Notes: generated from the letters alone by a model not told the origin. DNA of 64,000 bases from Plazaster borealis (GCA_021014325.1 CM037472.1:5890001-5954000), one strand, 5' to 3'; positions 36,201 to 48,698 are shown, numbered from the stretch's first letter. Numbers and translations: made by a program.

Positions 36201-36917
36201 AGAAGCTGCTATTATAGAGACAGTTGCTAGTGTCAAATGGTTCAGGGCAAGTTTTTGTATAGCAACCTCCAGATGAGCAAACCCTGGTACCATTGTGCCA
36301 AATTGTGCCAAATCTAACTCGCCAAACTAACTTACCAAAAGTCACATTGGGTGTCTTTTTTTGTCCATATCTTCTTCCTTTTGAGTGCAGCCATCAAATC
36401 ATGATAGAAGATAAACGAACTGCCAGACACACCGGGGCGAACCCCTTCTCTTAGCAATAAGTGTGTGCTGGGGTCTTTTACGTGCATTGATAGTTTTGTA
36501 TAACAACATACGTCCCATCCGAAGAATGAAGCAATAATGGTTAAGTGTCTTGCTGAAGGACACAAGTGTCAAGACCAGGTCTCGAACACACACTCTGCTG
36601 ATCAGAAACACCAGAGCTTTAGTTCGGTGCTCTTAACCCTGCAGCCATGATACGCCATATTGGTGTATCCAGAAGAGGTCTTATTCTTAAAATCACAATA
36701 ATTGTTAGAAATAATCAAACTCTTTCTATACCATGTTTAATCCCTCACTTCTTCCCTTCTTTTGCAAATCCCTGGCTAGAAAATGGAGGAAGGAGATCTG
36801 GACACTTGGCATAACATCCGAGGACCACGCCCCTGGGAGGACTCTAAAGAATATCAAGATATGGCACGAGAAAACATCAGGAAGCAGTTAGAAAAGAAAG
36901 TGGAAACATCTAATTGA
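33205..36917 (+). CDS. COX16: Cytochrome c oxidase assembly protein COX16, 4 exons
   Basis: Exons 33205-33279, 34110-34187, 35004-35078 and 36780-36917 join in phase 0 throughout to give 121 aa (human COX16 is 106 aa). It starts MAASMEKFLAAVRKNKFLRF, with a single transmembrane helix GLPMLVLVVGGSFGLKEF (residues about 21-38), a charged middle and the family signature WHNIRGPRPWED (residues 86-97). Family knowledge: COX16 is an inner mitochondrial membrane protein needed for cytochrome c oxidase assembly, acting on COX2 copper delivery with SCO1/2 and COA6. There is no cleavable presequence, as is usual. It is divergent from PCNX4 with about 2.3 kb between start codons. The stop is TGA at 36915-36917. 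Confidence 0.95.
33522..33652. mobile_element. 131-bp miniature inverted-repeat element in COX16 intron 1
   Basis: Ends ACTATAGAATGCAGGGCC and GGCCCTGCATTCTATAGT are perfect inverted repeats around a unique AT-rich middle. No clear target duplication. Confidence 0.75.
33790..34010 (-). mobile_element. tRNA-derived SINE, minus strand (COX16 intron 1)
   Basis: Reverse complement carries the SINE words GTCCTTAAGCAAGACACCTA and GGGTTCAAGTCCCGGTC, and the anticodon-arm-like ACTCAAGCTCTGGTG. Confidence 0.65.
34110..34187 (+). CDS. COX16: COX16 exon 2
   Basis: Acceptor TTTATTATAG. Encodes VLVVGGSFGLKEFRTLRYD then IIDRRKT, covering the second half of the membrane helix and the start of the soluble part; donor ACA|GTAAGT. 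Confidence 0.95.
35004..35078 (+). CDS. COX16: COX16 exon 3
   Basis: Acceptor TTTTCATAG; encodes VDPETEERMNSRKKKEKVTV then EGEFK; donor AAG|GTTGGT. It matches the MDPELE...LESEY segment of vertebrate COX16. Confidence 0.92.
35115..35482 (+). mobile_element. TTAA-flanked element, family B (COX16 intron 3)
   Basis: Intact TTAA flanks, ends AGGCACTGTACACG and CGTGTACGATACCT, and a perfect central palindrome. It begins 36 bases after exon 3. Confidence 0.88.
35863..36215 (+). mobile_element. tRNA-derived SINE, full length (COX16 intron 3)
   Basis: Head GCGTGTCGTGGCCGAGCGGT, B-box GGGTTCGAACCCTGG (an intact consensus), tail GAGCGCTATATAAGAAGC. The best-preserved head in the window. Confidence 0.8.
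36410..36655 (-). mobile_element. tRNA-derived SINE, minus strand (COX16 intron 3)
   Basis: Contains the reverse complement of GGATGGGACGTATGTTG and of the tRNA-like head. It ends 125 bp before COX16 exon 4. Confidence 0.7.
36780..36917 (+). CDS. COX16: COX16 exon 4 (terminal)
   Basis: Acceptor CCCTGGCTAG. Encodes KMEEGDLDTWHNIRGPRPWE, then a Lys/Glu-rich tail ending VETSN and TGA. RGPRPWE is the COX16 hallmark. Confidence 0.95.
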   Translation, partial: KMEEGDLDTWHNIRGPRPWEDSKEYQDMARENIRKQLEKKVETSN

Positions 36918-37189
36918 TTATACTCAGGGATTAAGCTCTGACGGACAAAATCTGATGCACTATAGACCAATCCAATTTGTTTCCAGCCATTACTGTGACG
37001 CATTACGCTTGTGCTTGTGTCGGACATAGGTTTTTTCTTGTGTCACGCTGGCTGTTTGTGTATTGCATCAGCATCATTGGTTGAAGATGCCTGTGATGCG
37101 TAACAGTTACGAGTTAACGTTGGGCACAATGCATGGGATTGCATGGAATAGTGCCAAACCCAGTTGATGTGGCACAAGATTTGATTGTT

Positions 37190-37555
37190 GTGTATTGTTA
37201 TAAATTTCTGGTAATGAAACCAAGGATGCCTCATAACTGAACTTAATAACTGTCGCTCGGAAGCCTGAGGAAATCTGTAAACAAAGGTACTTGCTATGTG
37301 AAGTGTGAACCAGAAACACCAGGGTTATTCTCTACTCTTCCACGATAAGTGTTCTGGGTTCTTTAACGTGCACTACCAATCCTAGTACACGGGACCTACA
37401 GCTGTAAGTCCCATCCAAAGGACAAAGCAATAATGGTAAAGTGTCTTGCTTAAGGACACAAGTGTCATGACCGGGACTAGAACCCACACTCGGCTGATCA
37501 GAAACACCACAGCTTGAGTCCAGTGCTCTTAATCGCTCGGCCACGACACCCCACT
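37190..37555 (-). mobile_element. tRNA-derived SINE with long tail, minus strand
   Basis: Head GTGTCGTGGCCGAGCGATTA and body word CCTTTGGATGGGACTTACAG (reverse complement). Its tail (GAGGCATCCTTGGTTTCATT) is the word amplified in the 21488-21910 array. Confidence 0.75.
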
Positions 37556-39180
37556 CATTGTATACAATTTGTCTTCTGTAGGAATGTACTTCAAGGTACG
37601 AGTAATGAGAATTGAGAACCATCCTTGTTGGCCAGAGAGAGAGAGAGATAGGGGGGGGGGGTGGAGAGATGTGTGAGTGTCATTTGAATACTGTTTTCAA
37701 TCTAGACACTATCAAAGAGAGAATTAGGTTATCATATTTCCTGTTTTTAAATCTTGGCCATCACTTAATTGTAACTGATCAACATACCTTTATCTCATAA
37801 ATAGAGGACTGACTAGTGGATGTCTGTCTTCAAGATCATTTGGATGGATTACTCACAAAAGGCTGTATTAGTGTTGCGCCCGAACTTAAGAGTCGGCCTA
37901 ACTACAGTTGGACTAACTGTAGTCTGACCGATCCCCAACAATAGTTGGGCCGATCCCAACTATAGTTTGACCAATTTTATACATGTAGTTGGGGTGGAAC
38001 ATTAATACTGTGGCAATCTTTGGTGGGTTCTCTGTCTTCCATTATGATCATAGTTGATAACCAATATATGGGACCAGCCTATTTGTCCTGGGCACAACTT
38101 CACATTTGACTCTCGATATGGGGCATGGTGGTACCCCCTACCCCCTCTATTGTTTCTTCATTGTGTGCTTGGATCTCAGGAATTCTTTAGAGGATTTTGG
38201 GGTACTTCTGTACAAGAGAAAAATAGTGTGTAGTAAGGGAACATGGGGGGGGGGTACCATCTGCCCCTATTTCGGGCATGGTATACAATTTCATAATGCT
38301 GTATAAATAAGTTGAATAACAAATTTATACGCTAAATAAATTTACTTTTCCAAACGGCTTACCAAGAACTAGCTGTAAGCAGCTCATGTAAGATGTCATT
38401 TTGGCAGGTAACATGTTTCTGTGAATAAGAATTGTCCATGCTAAGCACTTTTTCTTCTGCTAATTTTTACAAGCTTTATGAAATTTGGCCCTGAGATATA
38501 CAATTATTTATGCGGGTGAAAAACTGGGTGATAATGTCTTAGTAAGGTCTTGGGTGGTACTGAGAGAAGTTAAAACTCCCATGTAAATTTAGAAGAAAAT
38601 ATTTGGCTTATAATGGTTTCTTTTGAGTGAAATTGGGAGTTTTGGATGAGCTTATTGGAAACGTTATTGAGAAATAACTATATGAGAAATCCGAATTCCA
38701 TCTGTTTTAAAAAAAAAGTAGAAATTGGGAAACACTTGAATAGGTTAAAGGAATGATACGTCATTGTTTTGGATGAGTAGTTCCAGTCCCCAGCAGGGAG
38801 CAATTTCATAAAAATAATAATTAATAATAATAATGAAAATTTATAAAGCGCACAAATCCACAATAGTACTCATGGTGCTAATAAATAACAAGTACAGTAT
38901 AACTAAAATATCAAATACAAGGACAAAACAGAAAACTAAGAAAACAACTCAAATTATTCATTGTACAAATGAGTTTTTAGATTTTTCTTACTATGGATGA
39001 AAGAAATAGTGGCAATTCACCCCAGGAACGATTAAAATTAGGCACAATGAGGAGGTTCGAATTGTAATAACGGAGTTTGTGATGAGGATGCAAAATCATC
39101 AATATATATATGCAGGGGCACTGTTGTGAGAGATTTAAACACAAAGAGCAATATTTTGTTTTAAAAACAAAACAAAAACA
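37556..39180. other. Intergenic, no gene seen
   Basis: Downstream of COX16. Contains a (GA)n/G-run at 37636-37670, repeated CCAACTATAG/CTGTAGTTGG words at 37895-37995, the family F copy, and an AT-rich stretch with an ATAAT repeat (38815-38835). Confidence 0.3.
38112..38286 (+). mobile_element. Family F inverted-repeat element
   Basis: Ends CTCGATATGGGGCATGGT and (inverted) CCCGAAATAGGGGC-like. The middle has GAATTCTTTAGAGGATTTTG. Other copies: 42727-42917, 53400-53588, 62908-63108. Confidence 0.65.
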
Positions 39181-39542
39181 AAAACACTAAGCAGGAAACC
39201 AGTCGATGACAGTAGGCTACGTGTGGCATGGTATTTTGGCTTGTAACCTTATTCTGATAGGCACTCTAATTGTTGTGCTTAGGTGGCTTTATGATTTTTT
39301 TGGGCCAACAGTTCAGTAAACCATTGAATAAACACACTTGGGCCCAATTTCATAGAGCTGCTTAAGCAGCAAGCATTGCTTAGAAATTTTCTGCAAAGCA
39401 AAACAAGCAGGATACCAGTCATAAATGGTACATGTGGAATGCTATTTTGGCTGGTAACCTTATTTTGGTAAGCATGTTGTTACCATGCTTAGCTACTTTT
39501 TGTGCTTTAAGGCAAATTCTTGTTTGTGCTTATTTCCCTTAA

Positions 39543-39910
39543 AGGCACTGTACACGTTTGGTAATTACTCAAAATATATATTAGCATAAAAACTGACTTG
39601 GTAACGAGCAACAGAGAGCTGTTGATAGTATGAAACACTGTGAGAAACGACTCCCTCTGAAGTAACGTAGTTTTTGAGAAAGACGTAGTTTCTCACTAAA
39701 ATAATAAAAAACTTCTTGCAAGAAGCCTTTTATTCCTATCTGAAAGCACACACATTATTGTACAACAAGGGCGTTTTTATTTCATAATTTTCTTGCAACT
39801 TCGATGACCAATTGAGCCCAAGTTTTCACAGGTTTGTTTGTTATGCATATGTTGGGATACACCAAGTGAGAACACTGGTCTTTGACAATTTCCAAAAGTG
39901 TACGATGCCT
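39543..39910 (-). mobile_element. TTAA-flanked element, family B
   Basis: TTAA both sides; ends AGGCACTGTACACG and GTGTACGATGCCT. A near-intact central palindrome. Confidence 0.88.
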
Positions 39911-39914
39911 TTAA

Positions 39915-41095
39915 ATCACTGTTTAATTGACGTGGCCCTCTTGATTCATAACCAAAAAGGGAGTGTTCATATTTTGTGATCAACCGTTTCTTTAAAAACA
40001 GTTGATAAAAGTCAAGGTAGTTTAGGGATATCGGGCGGGGTTGGTTGTACTTCGCTGAGGCAAATTGTGAGTTTAAATACAGATTCATCTCTTGTTTGGT
40101 TGAAAACAATTTGGTATTGATATCATTAAATTGTACATAAAATGTCGATAACAATGCTGAGAATGTAACACGAGTAATTATTTATCAACTTTTCTGTTTC
40201 TCTCCGGAGAATGACGAAAATAAGACTCATTTTTGACTCATTTTGTGAGTAAGAACTTTATGTTGAGAAGCATCGTCTCACACCACCCGTAAATAAATGC
40301 AAAGTCCCCCGTGCAATTCCCCTGCCTTCTTGGTCTCTGACCTCGGTATCAGACAAAAACCGCCAAGGTAAATTTGGGCTTCAATCGCCCTTGAAATTAT
40401 TCCGTGAAAATATGAAACCTCGCCATTTCTTAAAAGCTAAAGGTATGTACAGGGCCTCTGTGCATAGTTAACTATTTTGTTTCGCCTTGCACGTTCAGGG
40501 TGATCGAATTTCCTCATTTTTTTACAATAATGATATTCAGCTTCCAGTTTATTAGTAAAACAGACTTATCGCTACTTATTACTACTACAAACAAAGCTCT
40601 TCTCGTGTTGCGTTAATTAGAGCTACGAAGACGACAATACTCACCCCGGCACATCAACAGGAAATCAGTCAGAAATTGAAGATGGGGTGGAATAAATTGA
40701 CGGAGCAATTGCTTTTTCAGATGGGTTAGCTTTTAAGGAAAAGACGTGTTTTTGCATCTAGCGTCGAGGAGTCGGATAATTATAGCTTAACGGTAATTCT
40801 CTGAATGTAGGGCGGGTAGCCACGGCTAAAAGGTTCCTCAGATTGATGTAACAGAAGTAAAAACATATGTTCAGAACAGTCAACATGTAAACAAGAAGTA
40901 GAACCAGTATTGTAAAACTTTGTTTTTACCTAAGCATCTAGTATAGGTTTTCCCGGTAAATTTCAGCAAAAATATATTCCATTTCATTAAAAAGCTTTCA
41001 AATTTACGCATACCCCCTAAAAAAAGTGACCTTGTATATTCCAGGGCATTTCCGGGCAGGCAATACAATGGTCATGGGAAATTATATATCATAAT
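39915..41095. other. Intergenic, no gene seen
   Basis: Mostly unique, AT-rich. Short open frames here have no recognisable protein family or splice context. Confidence 0.3.
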
Positions 41096-41099
41096 TATT

Positions 41100-41312
41100 G
41101 CTGTAAAAATATTTCTGTACACGTTTTAAGACGTGCCCCCTTTCTTCATATCAAAAGTTGATAACAATTTTACGTAACAAAATGTAGGGGGCCTACACAT
41201 AAAAATAGTTTTATAATTTTGTTTTTGAGCTGTGTACAAATTATGCCTTCAGGAAGTCGAAGCTATGTGGCTCTCTCGTAAGCATGTGATGTCACAGGTT
41301 GCATGGTCTATA
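41100..41312. repeat. Repeat G, copy 1
   Basis: Shares TGAGCTGTGTACAAAT, CAGGAAGTC and CATGTGATGTCACAGG in order with 62430-62615. No coding content. Confidence 0.55.
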
Positions 41313-42726
41313 ATTAGCACAAACTAGCAAAAGTGAATGTCAACATGTTGGAGGCTCATATCAAATTTATCTTCTATGAGTCTCAGTGTGTACGGTTGAA
41401 TGTTTACACCATAAGAACCAATGCACATTGTAACCCAATGCTGTACCTAGCGTAACGGCATACGGTTAATCAACAAAACAAATAGATTGGGTTTATTTTG
41501 AAATTTGTGTAAAATATTTCAGCCAGAACAATTATCATAATATTTAACTGTACAAGTTATATCATACTTTTGGGTCACATACCAGGGTACGCAACACAAC
41601 AACAAACAACAAACAAATAAATAAACAAACAAACAAACAAACCGTGAAGTGATGCTTTTGGAAGTCTGAAGCAATCAAACACCAACCCAGCAAATCTGAA
41701 GGAATCTTAGTGTGTAAAAAAACCCCCAAATGAAACATCATAATTAAAATATGCAAAGAACATCTTAACACATTTTCTCCATTGAAATCGCCAAGATTTG
41801 TTACGACAGTGGAAACCCCGTACCACAATTTTTCGTTGTTACACGCTAAATGACATAACCATATCTTTATTTGAGATAAATCGCCACTTCTTTTTTTTTC
41901 TTCTTAAAAAAAAAGGGTTTTAGATTTAGTTTTCTAGGTTGTCTGAACTCCTTTATTGATTTCTTAGTGTTTAAAAATGATACTGTCCTGTCCTGGAGAT
42001 TAAATCAGTGTATTTAATGAAACAGATAAATTTTCAATTTATTTCTTTTTAATAAGTGGGCAATAAAAATATTAACGAATGAAATTACTAGGTGAATGAA
42101 TCTTTGAACTCATGCAAATACCGTCAAGAACCCAATGTGGAACTGCGTCATTTTACGGGCATCGACAAACCAACACTTTGGTGTTGACAATCGCCAACAA
42201 TTCAAGAATTATAATAACTTTAATATGGTATCAATTACCTCGAGGTATTTCATTCCTGGAAAGTTGGCAGGAGGCAGAAACACCGAAATATAAATAGAAA
42301 CCCTCATACATGCATTGTATCGGATACACTTCAACCGACCCATGAACCGTGTGGTGTGATTTACCAGATCATGTTCTCGATAGAAGAAAAGCCAAAACAA
42401 ATGTTTATTTGTGAGGCTAGCCAAGAAACTTGCAAAGTGCAAAGTTAGATGTCTTTAAGATCACATTGTATGTATCAAAATACACTTTCAGTTTGCATGA
42501 CCCATGTTTTCTATGCATGTGTGCGTAATAACGTGAACAGTACAATATAACGCCGCTATACCGAACACCAAAATCAGCCTTTGGCTCCGGCCCGATTTGT
42601 GTGCACAAAAAACCCCGAACATTGATATTATACTGTTATTATTAAAACTGGCCGACGCCAACCTGGCACTGAATAGAATAGGAGGAACGTAGGCTCGCAG
42701 ATATTCAAAGATGTGTGCAGGCTATA
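41313..42726. other. Intergenic, no gene seen
   Basis: Contains an (AAAC)n run at about 41600-41642 and otherwise unique AT-rich sequence. Confidence 0.3.
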
Positions 42727-42917
42727 ACACCATGCCCGATAGGCTTGTAGGCAGAGGGTACCCTAAAATGTTTCCATATTTTAACAAACTATTTTCATCT
42801 TGTATAGAGAAGTACCCCTCCACTAAAATCCTCTAAAGAATTCCTAAGGTTCCAAGCACACAATGACGACACAATAGGGGGGCGGGGGGTACACCATGCC
42901 CCATATTGAGCACCAAA
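42727..42917 (-). mobile_element. Family F inverted-repeat element, copy 2
   Basis: ACCATGCCCGATAGGC at the left, CATGCCCCATATTGAGC at the right, middle ATCCTCTAAAGAATTCCTAA. Confidence 0.6.
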
Positions 42918-43694
42918 ATGGCAGGCTACAGACTATACTGAAAGTGTTCACCGAGATACTCCGTCTTGAGCAGTCATGTATACGACTGCAGTCATGGAAC
43001 AATACATATTTTATTATCCATTCCTTGTTTGGAATGTATACAGCTCAAGTTGATTAATTGAGCTGCTGAGAACGCAAATTTGCTAAGCAAAGAATAATAT
43101 TGCTTAGCAGATACGGGTTACCAGCCAATCATGCAATGTTTAATGTTTATTATGTGTGACTGGTACGGTACTGCATTATTTCGCTTAGCAGATACATTAG
43201 CTTATCAATATTGTTCTTCTAAAACAGCTGTATGAAATGGAGGCCCAAAGTTGGTGACTTCACGTTCCTACACAACCCCCATTTCATAAAACCCTCAATT
43301 GGGTATTAAAACTTCCGGTGGCTATTAGTTATGAATTATGTTTATTTCCAAACGGGGTTTATTGACAACTTCAGCTGTAACTCCACCACATTTCCGCCTT
43401 CTAAATCGCAAACATACTCCATCGGTATGCCAATGTGCCCCCTTGGACTTGCGGTTATGTTGGGGGTTGATGTAATCGTGACGCTGAAGAGAATAGTGAC
43501 ATTGAACTTTTTGCAAGTTCAGACGGACGAAGGAAGTTGGCTGCGTGCAAGAAATGAAAAAACGTAAAAGTCAAAGATTTATGACTTCACTTACCTTAAC
43601 GATGGTGCATACATTAAGTAAATAATCCCCTTTTAACGTCCTTTCATGTTATTCTGGCTCAGCCGTGAGTAAAAGTAGCCACATTATTGTTTAA

Positions 43695-44027
43695 AGGCTG
43701 TTCTCACTTGGTGTATCCCAACATGCCTATATAATAACAAGCCTGTGAAAATTTGGGCTCAATTGGTCATCGAAGTTGCAAGAAAATGATGAAAGAAAAA
43801 ACACCCTTGTTGTACAAATTTGTGTGCTTTCAGATAGGAATAAAAACTTCTTGCAAGAAGTTTTTATTATTTTAGTGAGAAATTACCTCTTTCTCAAAAA
43901 TTACGTTACTTCAGAGGGATTCGTTTCTCACAATGTTTTATACTATCAACAGCTCTCCATTGCTCGTTACCAAGTCAATTTTTATGCTAATATATATTTT
44001 GAGTAATTACCAAACGTGTACAGGCCT
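43695..44027 (+). mobile_element. TTAA-flanked element, family B, left-truncated
   Basis: TTAA on both sides, but the first about 30 bp after the left end are missing. Central palindrome intact (half-arm AATAAAAACTTCTTG). Confidence 0.85.
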
Positions 44028-44034
44028 TTAAACT

Positions 44035-45560
44035 TGAAGGAATCTGTGCTTAGAAAAGCATGTCAAGTTACTAAAGTATAGGGGAGAAGGCATAGGCGTA
44101 TTTGGACTCTGGTTGAGGGGCAGAGGAGTTGATTTGCCCGAAATTATACAAAGATAAAACAAACAAATACCAATTTCTATTACCGGATAACAAATCTGTT
44201 TTGCTTTCTCTGGGAATGTGCCCGAATCTTCCCCACTGTAATGCCCACAATTTTGGAGGGCATTTTTCCCCGCCCCCGCCAACTCCCTATAGGCCTTACG
44301 CCTATGGAGAGACTTTTCTAAACGTCGTCGTATTTTGTATTGAAAAATGAAACTTGTGTCTGCAAAAATAACTCTTTGAACAAAACTAAAAACCTTAAAG
44401 TTCTTGAGAACCCTTTTTTTATTTTTAAATGTCAAATTGATCACCTCTATATTATCACTGTCAGACTGCCCTCATTTCATATATAAATCTAATCACACTT
44501 TTTACATAGGGCCTATACATATTTAGGATTTATTTAGTTTGTGGAATTAATGTGTGTGGGGCTTTATTCGTATAATCCCTGCAGACCGCGGAACACCGGG
44601 GACTAATTAGAAACGCGAGGTCGTTCGCCGGTCGGCCTGCTGAGTTGTGTTGGCGTTTCCCTCGACGGTAGGCACCTGCCAAGTCAAGGCAGGGCCAGGT
44701 TTTCTGGCCATGTTTTCATTTAAAAAGCTAGTGTTAAATGTCACTATCGTATTTATTGACACCAGTTAATGTCTTTGAAACAATGATCCACATAATCAGT
44801 TTAACAACAAAGGCAAGATTTGCAAGCATTTTCAGATTCGCCTCTATACAAACGCACTGTGTAATGAGTTTGCACGTTCCTTGCATTCAGTTGATATTTT
44901 TGGTTAACCAGTGATAATTAAATTTTATAAAAAAAATGTTATTCTTTAAACTATCGTATACTATCCCTTTAATATGTTTTTCGAGACTATACACTCATGT
45001 TCGAAAAAGAAAATGTTGTATAATAAAGAAATCACAGTATTTTTATTTCCGGCATTTGTCCGTCTGAATGCCAAGGCAGACTGTCTGATGCAATGTTAGA
45101 TGATTGGAAAAGACGATGATAATAATATAGGACAATATTTGTCGTCATATCCGCTGAATACCTATGTCTTTACAAAAGACCAACAAGAAAATATACCAGT
45201 TTAGGAATGAGTTAAAAAGACGGAGAATGGCCGGATGGTCCAATTCGGGTTTTTTCCCTTTCCAACTAGCTTTATGTGAGAACATGCAGCCATAACTATA
45301 CCGCTTTGTAGTGAGTCTATGCTGTTTTCAAAGTGATCCAACATTTATAAACTATACCGGTACATTAGAGCCCATGTTTCTCAACTGTGAATTTTGGGTG
45401 AGTTGTACTTTTTTGTTGAACACTTTGACCACCGCAATAAGTAAAACAAACTCACTTCAAGCGGGCGCTGTTCGCCACTCTCGGGCCAGCAATGCACAGT
45501 CACGTTACTTTCAAGGGCCCCGATCACGGAGCACCCTAAGATAGACAGAATGATATAACA
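44035..45560. other. Intergenic, no gene seen
   Basis: AT-rich apart from a GC patch near 44580-44700. It may include the promoter of the IGFBP-domain gene at 46032, but no motif is clear. Confidence 0.3.
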
Positions 45561-45563
45561 GGC

Positions 45564-45591
45564 ATGCCATGGAGCTTGAGGACAGCTCGCC
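45564..45591 (+). other. Possible 5' exon end upstream of the IGFBP-domain gene
   Basis: A short ATG-containing segment ends at a strong donor CGCCG|GTGAGT (45592), 440 bases upstream of the IGFBP exon. It could be a 5'-UTR exon end. There is no other support. Confidence 0.2.
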
Positions 45592-46031
45592 GGTGAGTAC
45601 TCGACTTGAGTGTCAGGCCAACTTGTCTCTATAACAAAAGCCGTGGTTGGGGTTTATTTTGACGGCGAGGCGCTTGGCACGTGCTTGGGGTTACCAGAAA
45701 CCGCCGAGGTATCGCCCGCTGCCGTGAGGTTGAGACTTCACCAGACGGAGTTCATGTACAAGCGTTCCGTATGCATGTACCATACAAGTACCATACAAGT
45801 TAACAAGCGAGCCACGGGTTGGATCTCTTTCTCACATATCTAAAGTTTTGAGTGAAAATTTTGAGTTTGGAGTGAAACTAAATTTGGTCACTGTCGGAGG
45901 ATTTGGGAATTAAAGTCAGCATCAATTTCTGGAGTGTCGTTGCTGTAGTGTTGGAGCTTTACAATGTGTGCTGTTCCATCTTTGTTGGAAATGATACCTG
46001 TGCTGTAACGTCTTCTTAGAACGGTTGAAAA

Positions 46032-46398
46032 ATGTCTTGTGGAACTCGGTTTGGTTGTGGCTCTGGTGGTGGACTTTTCTCTATATTTCTCAACCTGGGA
46101 TGTACTATAGCGGTTGTTCTTCTCCACCACCAACACATCCTAGCCGTGCACGGTTTATCTGGCACGAGTACTGATCCACTGGCTTCTCGAGAAGCGCAGG
46201 ACACTTGCCCGATTGACTTTCGTCACTGCAACTGGTACTGTCCAGACCTTCCGGAGAGGTGCACCGGAGAAAGACTCCTACGTGGCCCGTGCGGATGCTG
46301 CACGTTGTGCATGAGACAGGCGGGCGAGAGATGCTCCTTGCCTCGCGAGGCTTGTGACGCGGTCTTTCAACTGACCTGCGTTGATGGAAGATGTAAAG
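46032..46398 (+). CDS. First coding exon of a secreted/membrane protein with IGFBP-type domain
   Basis: ATG at 46032 follows an in-frame TGA at 46026-46028, so the start is well defined if transcription begins upstream. Residues 15-31 are hydrophobic (LFSIFLNLGCTIAVVLL), a likely signal peptide or anchor. Residues 59-121 contain 12 cysteines, including CGCCTLC (87-93) and the spacing of the IGFBP N-terminal domain. The exon ends in phase 1 at AAAG|GTGAGA, the usual phase for extracellular domain shuffling. I cannot name the gene. Candidates are secreted IGFBP-related proteins (KAZALD, CRIM1-like or single-domain types). The fibronectin III exon at 62712 is phase compatible and may follow. Confidence 0.8.
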
Positions 46399-47203
46399 GT
46401 GAGATTGAAGTGTTATGGTTTGTAAACCAAGCTTAGCTAAATCACAACTAGTTGAATTAGTCATAGTTAGTTTAACCATTTCCTGATTTTACCAACTGAA
46501 ACTATCCCCGTTTCATCGTATGGTGTTTTTCATGCATGGATGGTGGTTGGTGGGTAAGGGGAAATCGTACGGTGTGTGGGGCATGAGAATTAGTATAAGG
46601 GGTTTCAGAAATAAATGAAGTATAATTTGTTTCTACAATTAATCTGTGAAATTACTCATGTTATTAGGAACTTTATCATTTAAAGTATAGTTATGGGATA
46701 GTTCCCATAACCATTTTCCATTTGTTCGTGTGTGATTCCACTGTAATTACCACACCATAAACCAACTAAAAAGGCCGACTGGTTTGACATCGTGTTGTCG
46801 GTTGAAGGTTGCGTTTTAGTAAGTTATTTTCGTAAAAGAGTTTCTCAAAGCATTTCTCAAAGTGAGTTTAACCCAACTCCGCACCCTCGCGGAACCATAC
46901 CCATGATTTTCTGTTGTAAGTATGGAGCGGGTTTGAGCTTAGAACTTTGGAAGTATAGAGAACTTAGAACTGTTTAAGTCTCAGAACTGTTTTACCTTTT
47001 TTGTTTTGTTTTTAAATTATTTAGACTGTTTCAAAGCTTAATTCAACCAGGTTTTTTTTTACTTATGGAGATAATTTTTTTTGAGATTTACGTCATCAAA
47101 ACAGCTCCTTACACGGTTTCATTCCCATCTCAAATCTTTACATTAATAAGTTCGAAAGAATGTTCAAGTCGCAAAATTCCTTAGGGACACAACGACACAT
47201 TAA

Positions 47204-47588
47204 GGGGATTGTATATACGTTTGGTAATTGGAACCCACGGTTTGTTTCAATCCTGTATAGTTGTAGATATATACCATAAAACTAACCTGTGAAAATTTCA
47301 TTTCAAAAGGTGGTAGCATTTTTGAGATATTGCCGAAAATCTGGAGCCGTTATGTCCACGCATGCAGGAAGAATAATCTGCAATTGGAATACACAATCTG
47401 AGAAACGTTACTGTCTCAGATTCAAATTTTTCGGGGTAAAAAGTGATATTTTGCCCATAACCGCAGTATACTTCTAAGTGAGAAGTTTCTTAAAATGCAT
47501 TATACTATCCAAAGCTGCTGTACTTCTTACCAAGCAAGTTTTGATTGCCGTTAATTTTCAGAGTCATTACCAAACGTACACAGACCCT
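47204..47588 (+). mobile_element. TTAA-flanked element, family A
   Basis: TTAA both sides; GGGGATTGTATATACG left end, CGTACACAGACCCT right end. Confidence 0.85.
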
Positions 47589-48093
47589 TTAACGATGGGT
47601 TACAACGTATAGGGAGGGAAAAATAGTGGCGAGAGCTTTGGACTAAATGTTGTATCAAAAACCCTAAAGCACTCTGTGTTGGCTCATACGGTACGACTCG
47701 AAATCTTTCACGACGCCCGTTTACGGATTCCTAATTCGTCGAGAAAAAAACAACCCCCAAACCCCGAGTTTAATTAATGTTACTTTGCAGCAAATACGGT
47801 TGGAGGCTCGTCCCAAAAGTCTTTTTTTTTTTAGAGGGACCCCAGCTTTTAACCCTTATGTCTGATTTAAAATGAAATCAATAATTGTTCAATTATTTTT
47901 TTCCTTGGTGAATCTTGTTCGTATCATGGGCGCTCCTTGCCACAATTTGCAACGATGTGACGTAATGCACACAGTGCCTGGTATAGCCCCATCAGCATGA
48001 CGGTTGTGACGCACGATTACAAATGTGACATGTTGGGAAAATATAATTAGCTGTTGCAAACTGCTTACCAACCAAAAGGACCTATGGTATAAA

Positions 48094-48210
48094 TGCAAAA
48101 AATAGTTAATTGCCTGACGTTCAAGTCGACCCTAGCAGAGTCTTTCTTCAAAGCCTTCGAGAAAGACTCTGCTAGGGTCGAAACGTCAGGCCATTAACTA
48201 TTTTTTTGCA
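48094..48210. repeat. 117-bp hairpin element
   Basis: Arms of about 52 bp (TGCAAAAAATAGTTAA through CCCTAGCAGAGTCTTTCT) around a 13-base loop at about 48149-48161. Nearly perfect. Confidence 0.88.
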
Positions 48211-48698
48211 TAATTATGTTGGCTAAGCATAAGAATACCATCCTATGATATATGCGTGCTTTTCATGTATAATAACGTGAAGGTAAAGTTCCTAAGTATT
48301 AGAAACCCACACAATTTGTGTTTTTTTAAGGGGAGTTCATACGTTACGCTATGTTTTTTCATTACGTGTTTGGTCTTCACCTTTAACATACCATGCGACT
48401 TTCGCTCCTGACAGATGAAATGCACGTGGTACGGGATTAGAATGTGGGTCGGTCGGTGCCGCGACCCCAGCACGCGCCTTCGCACTGCACTTGCATCATT
48501 TGAAATAATTCATCCGAAATTAGAGAGGAAGTTATATAGAAAGGAATTCAAGTGCTGTTATACGAACTTACACGATATATCCATGCACATCCTGAAAATA
48601 CGCATGGTTGTTGTATACCTTTACCGTGGGGCTTTGCTGGCGTAACATAAAACATAATAGGAATGCGGCCATTTTGTTCAATGATGTGTTTGTACTAA

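Noticed and set aside
43331..43567. 78-codon open frame with a hydrophobic middle
   Set aside because: No recognised family, no convincing splice sites, and the opposite strand is equally open.
43776..44006. Open frame in a family B repeat (also at 27202-27552, 29180-29593 left part, 52534-52761)
   Set aside because: The same peptide recurs because the repeat recurs. Frames differ in stops between copies and there is no protein family.
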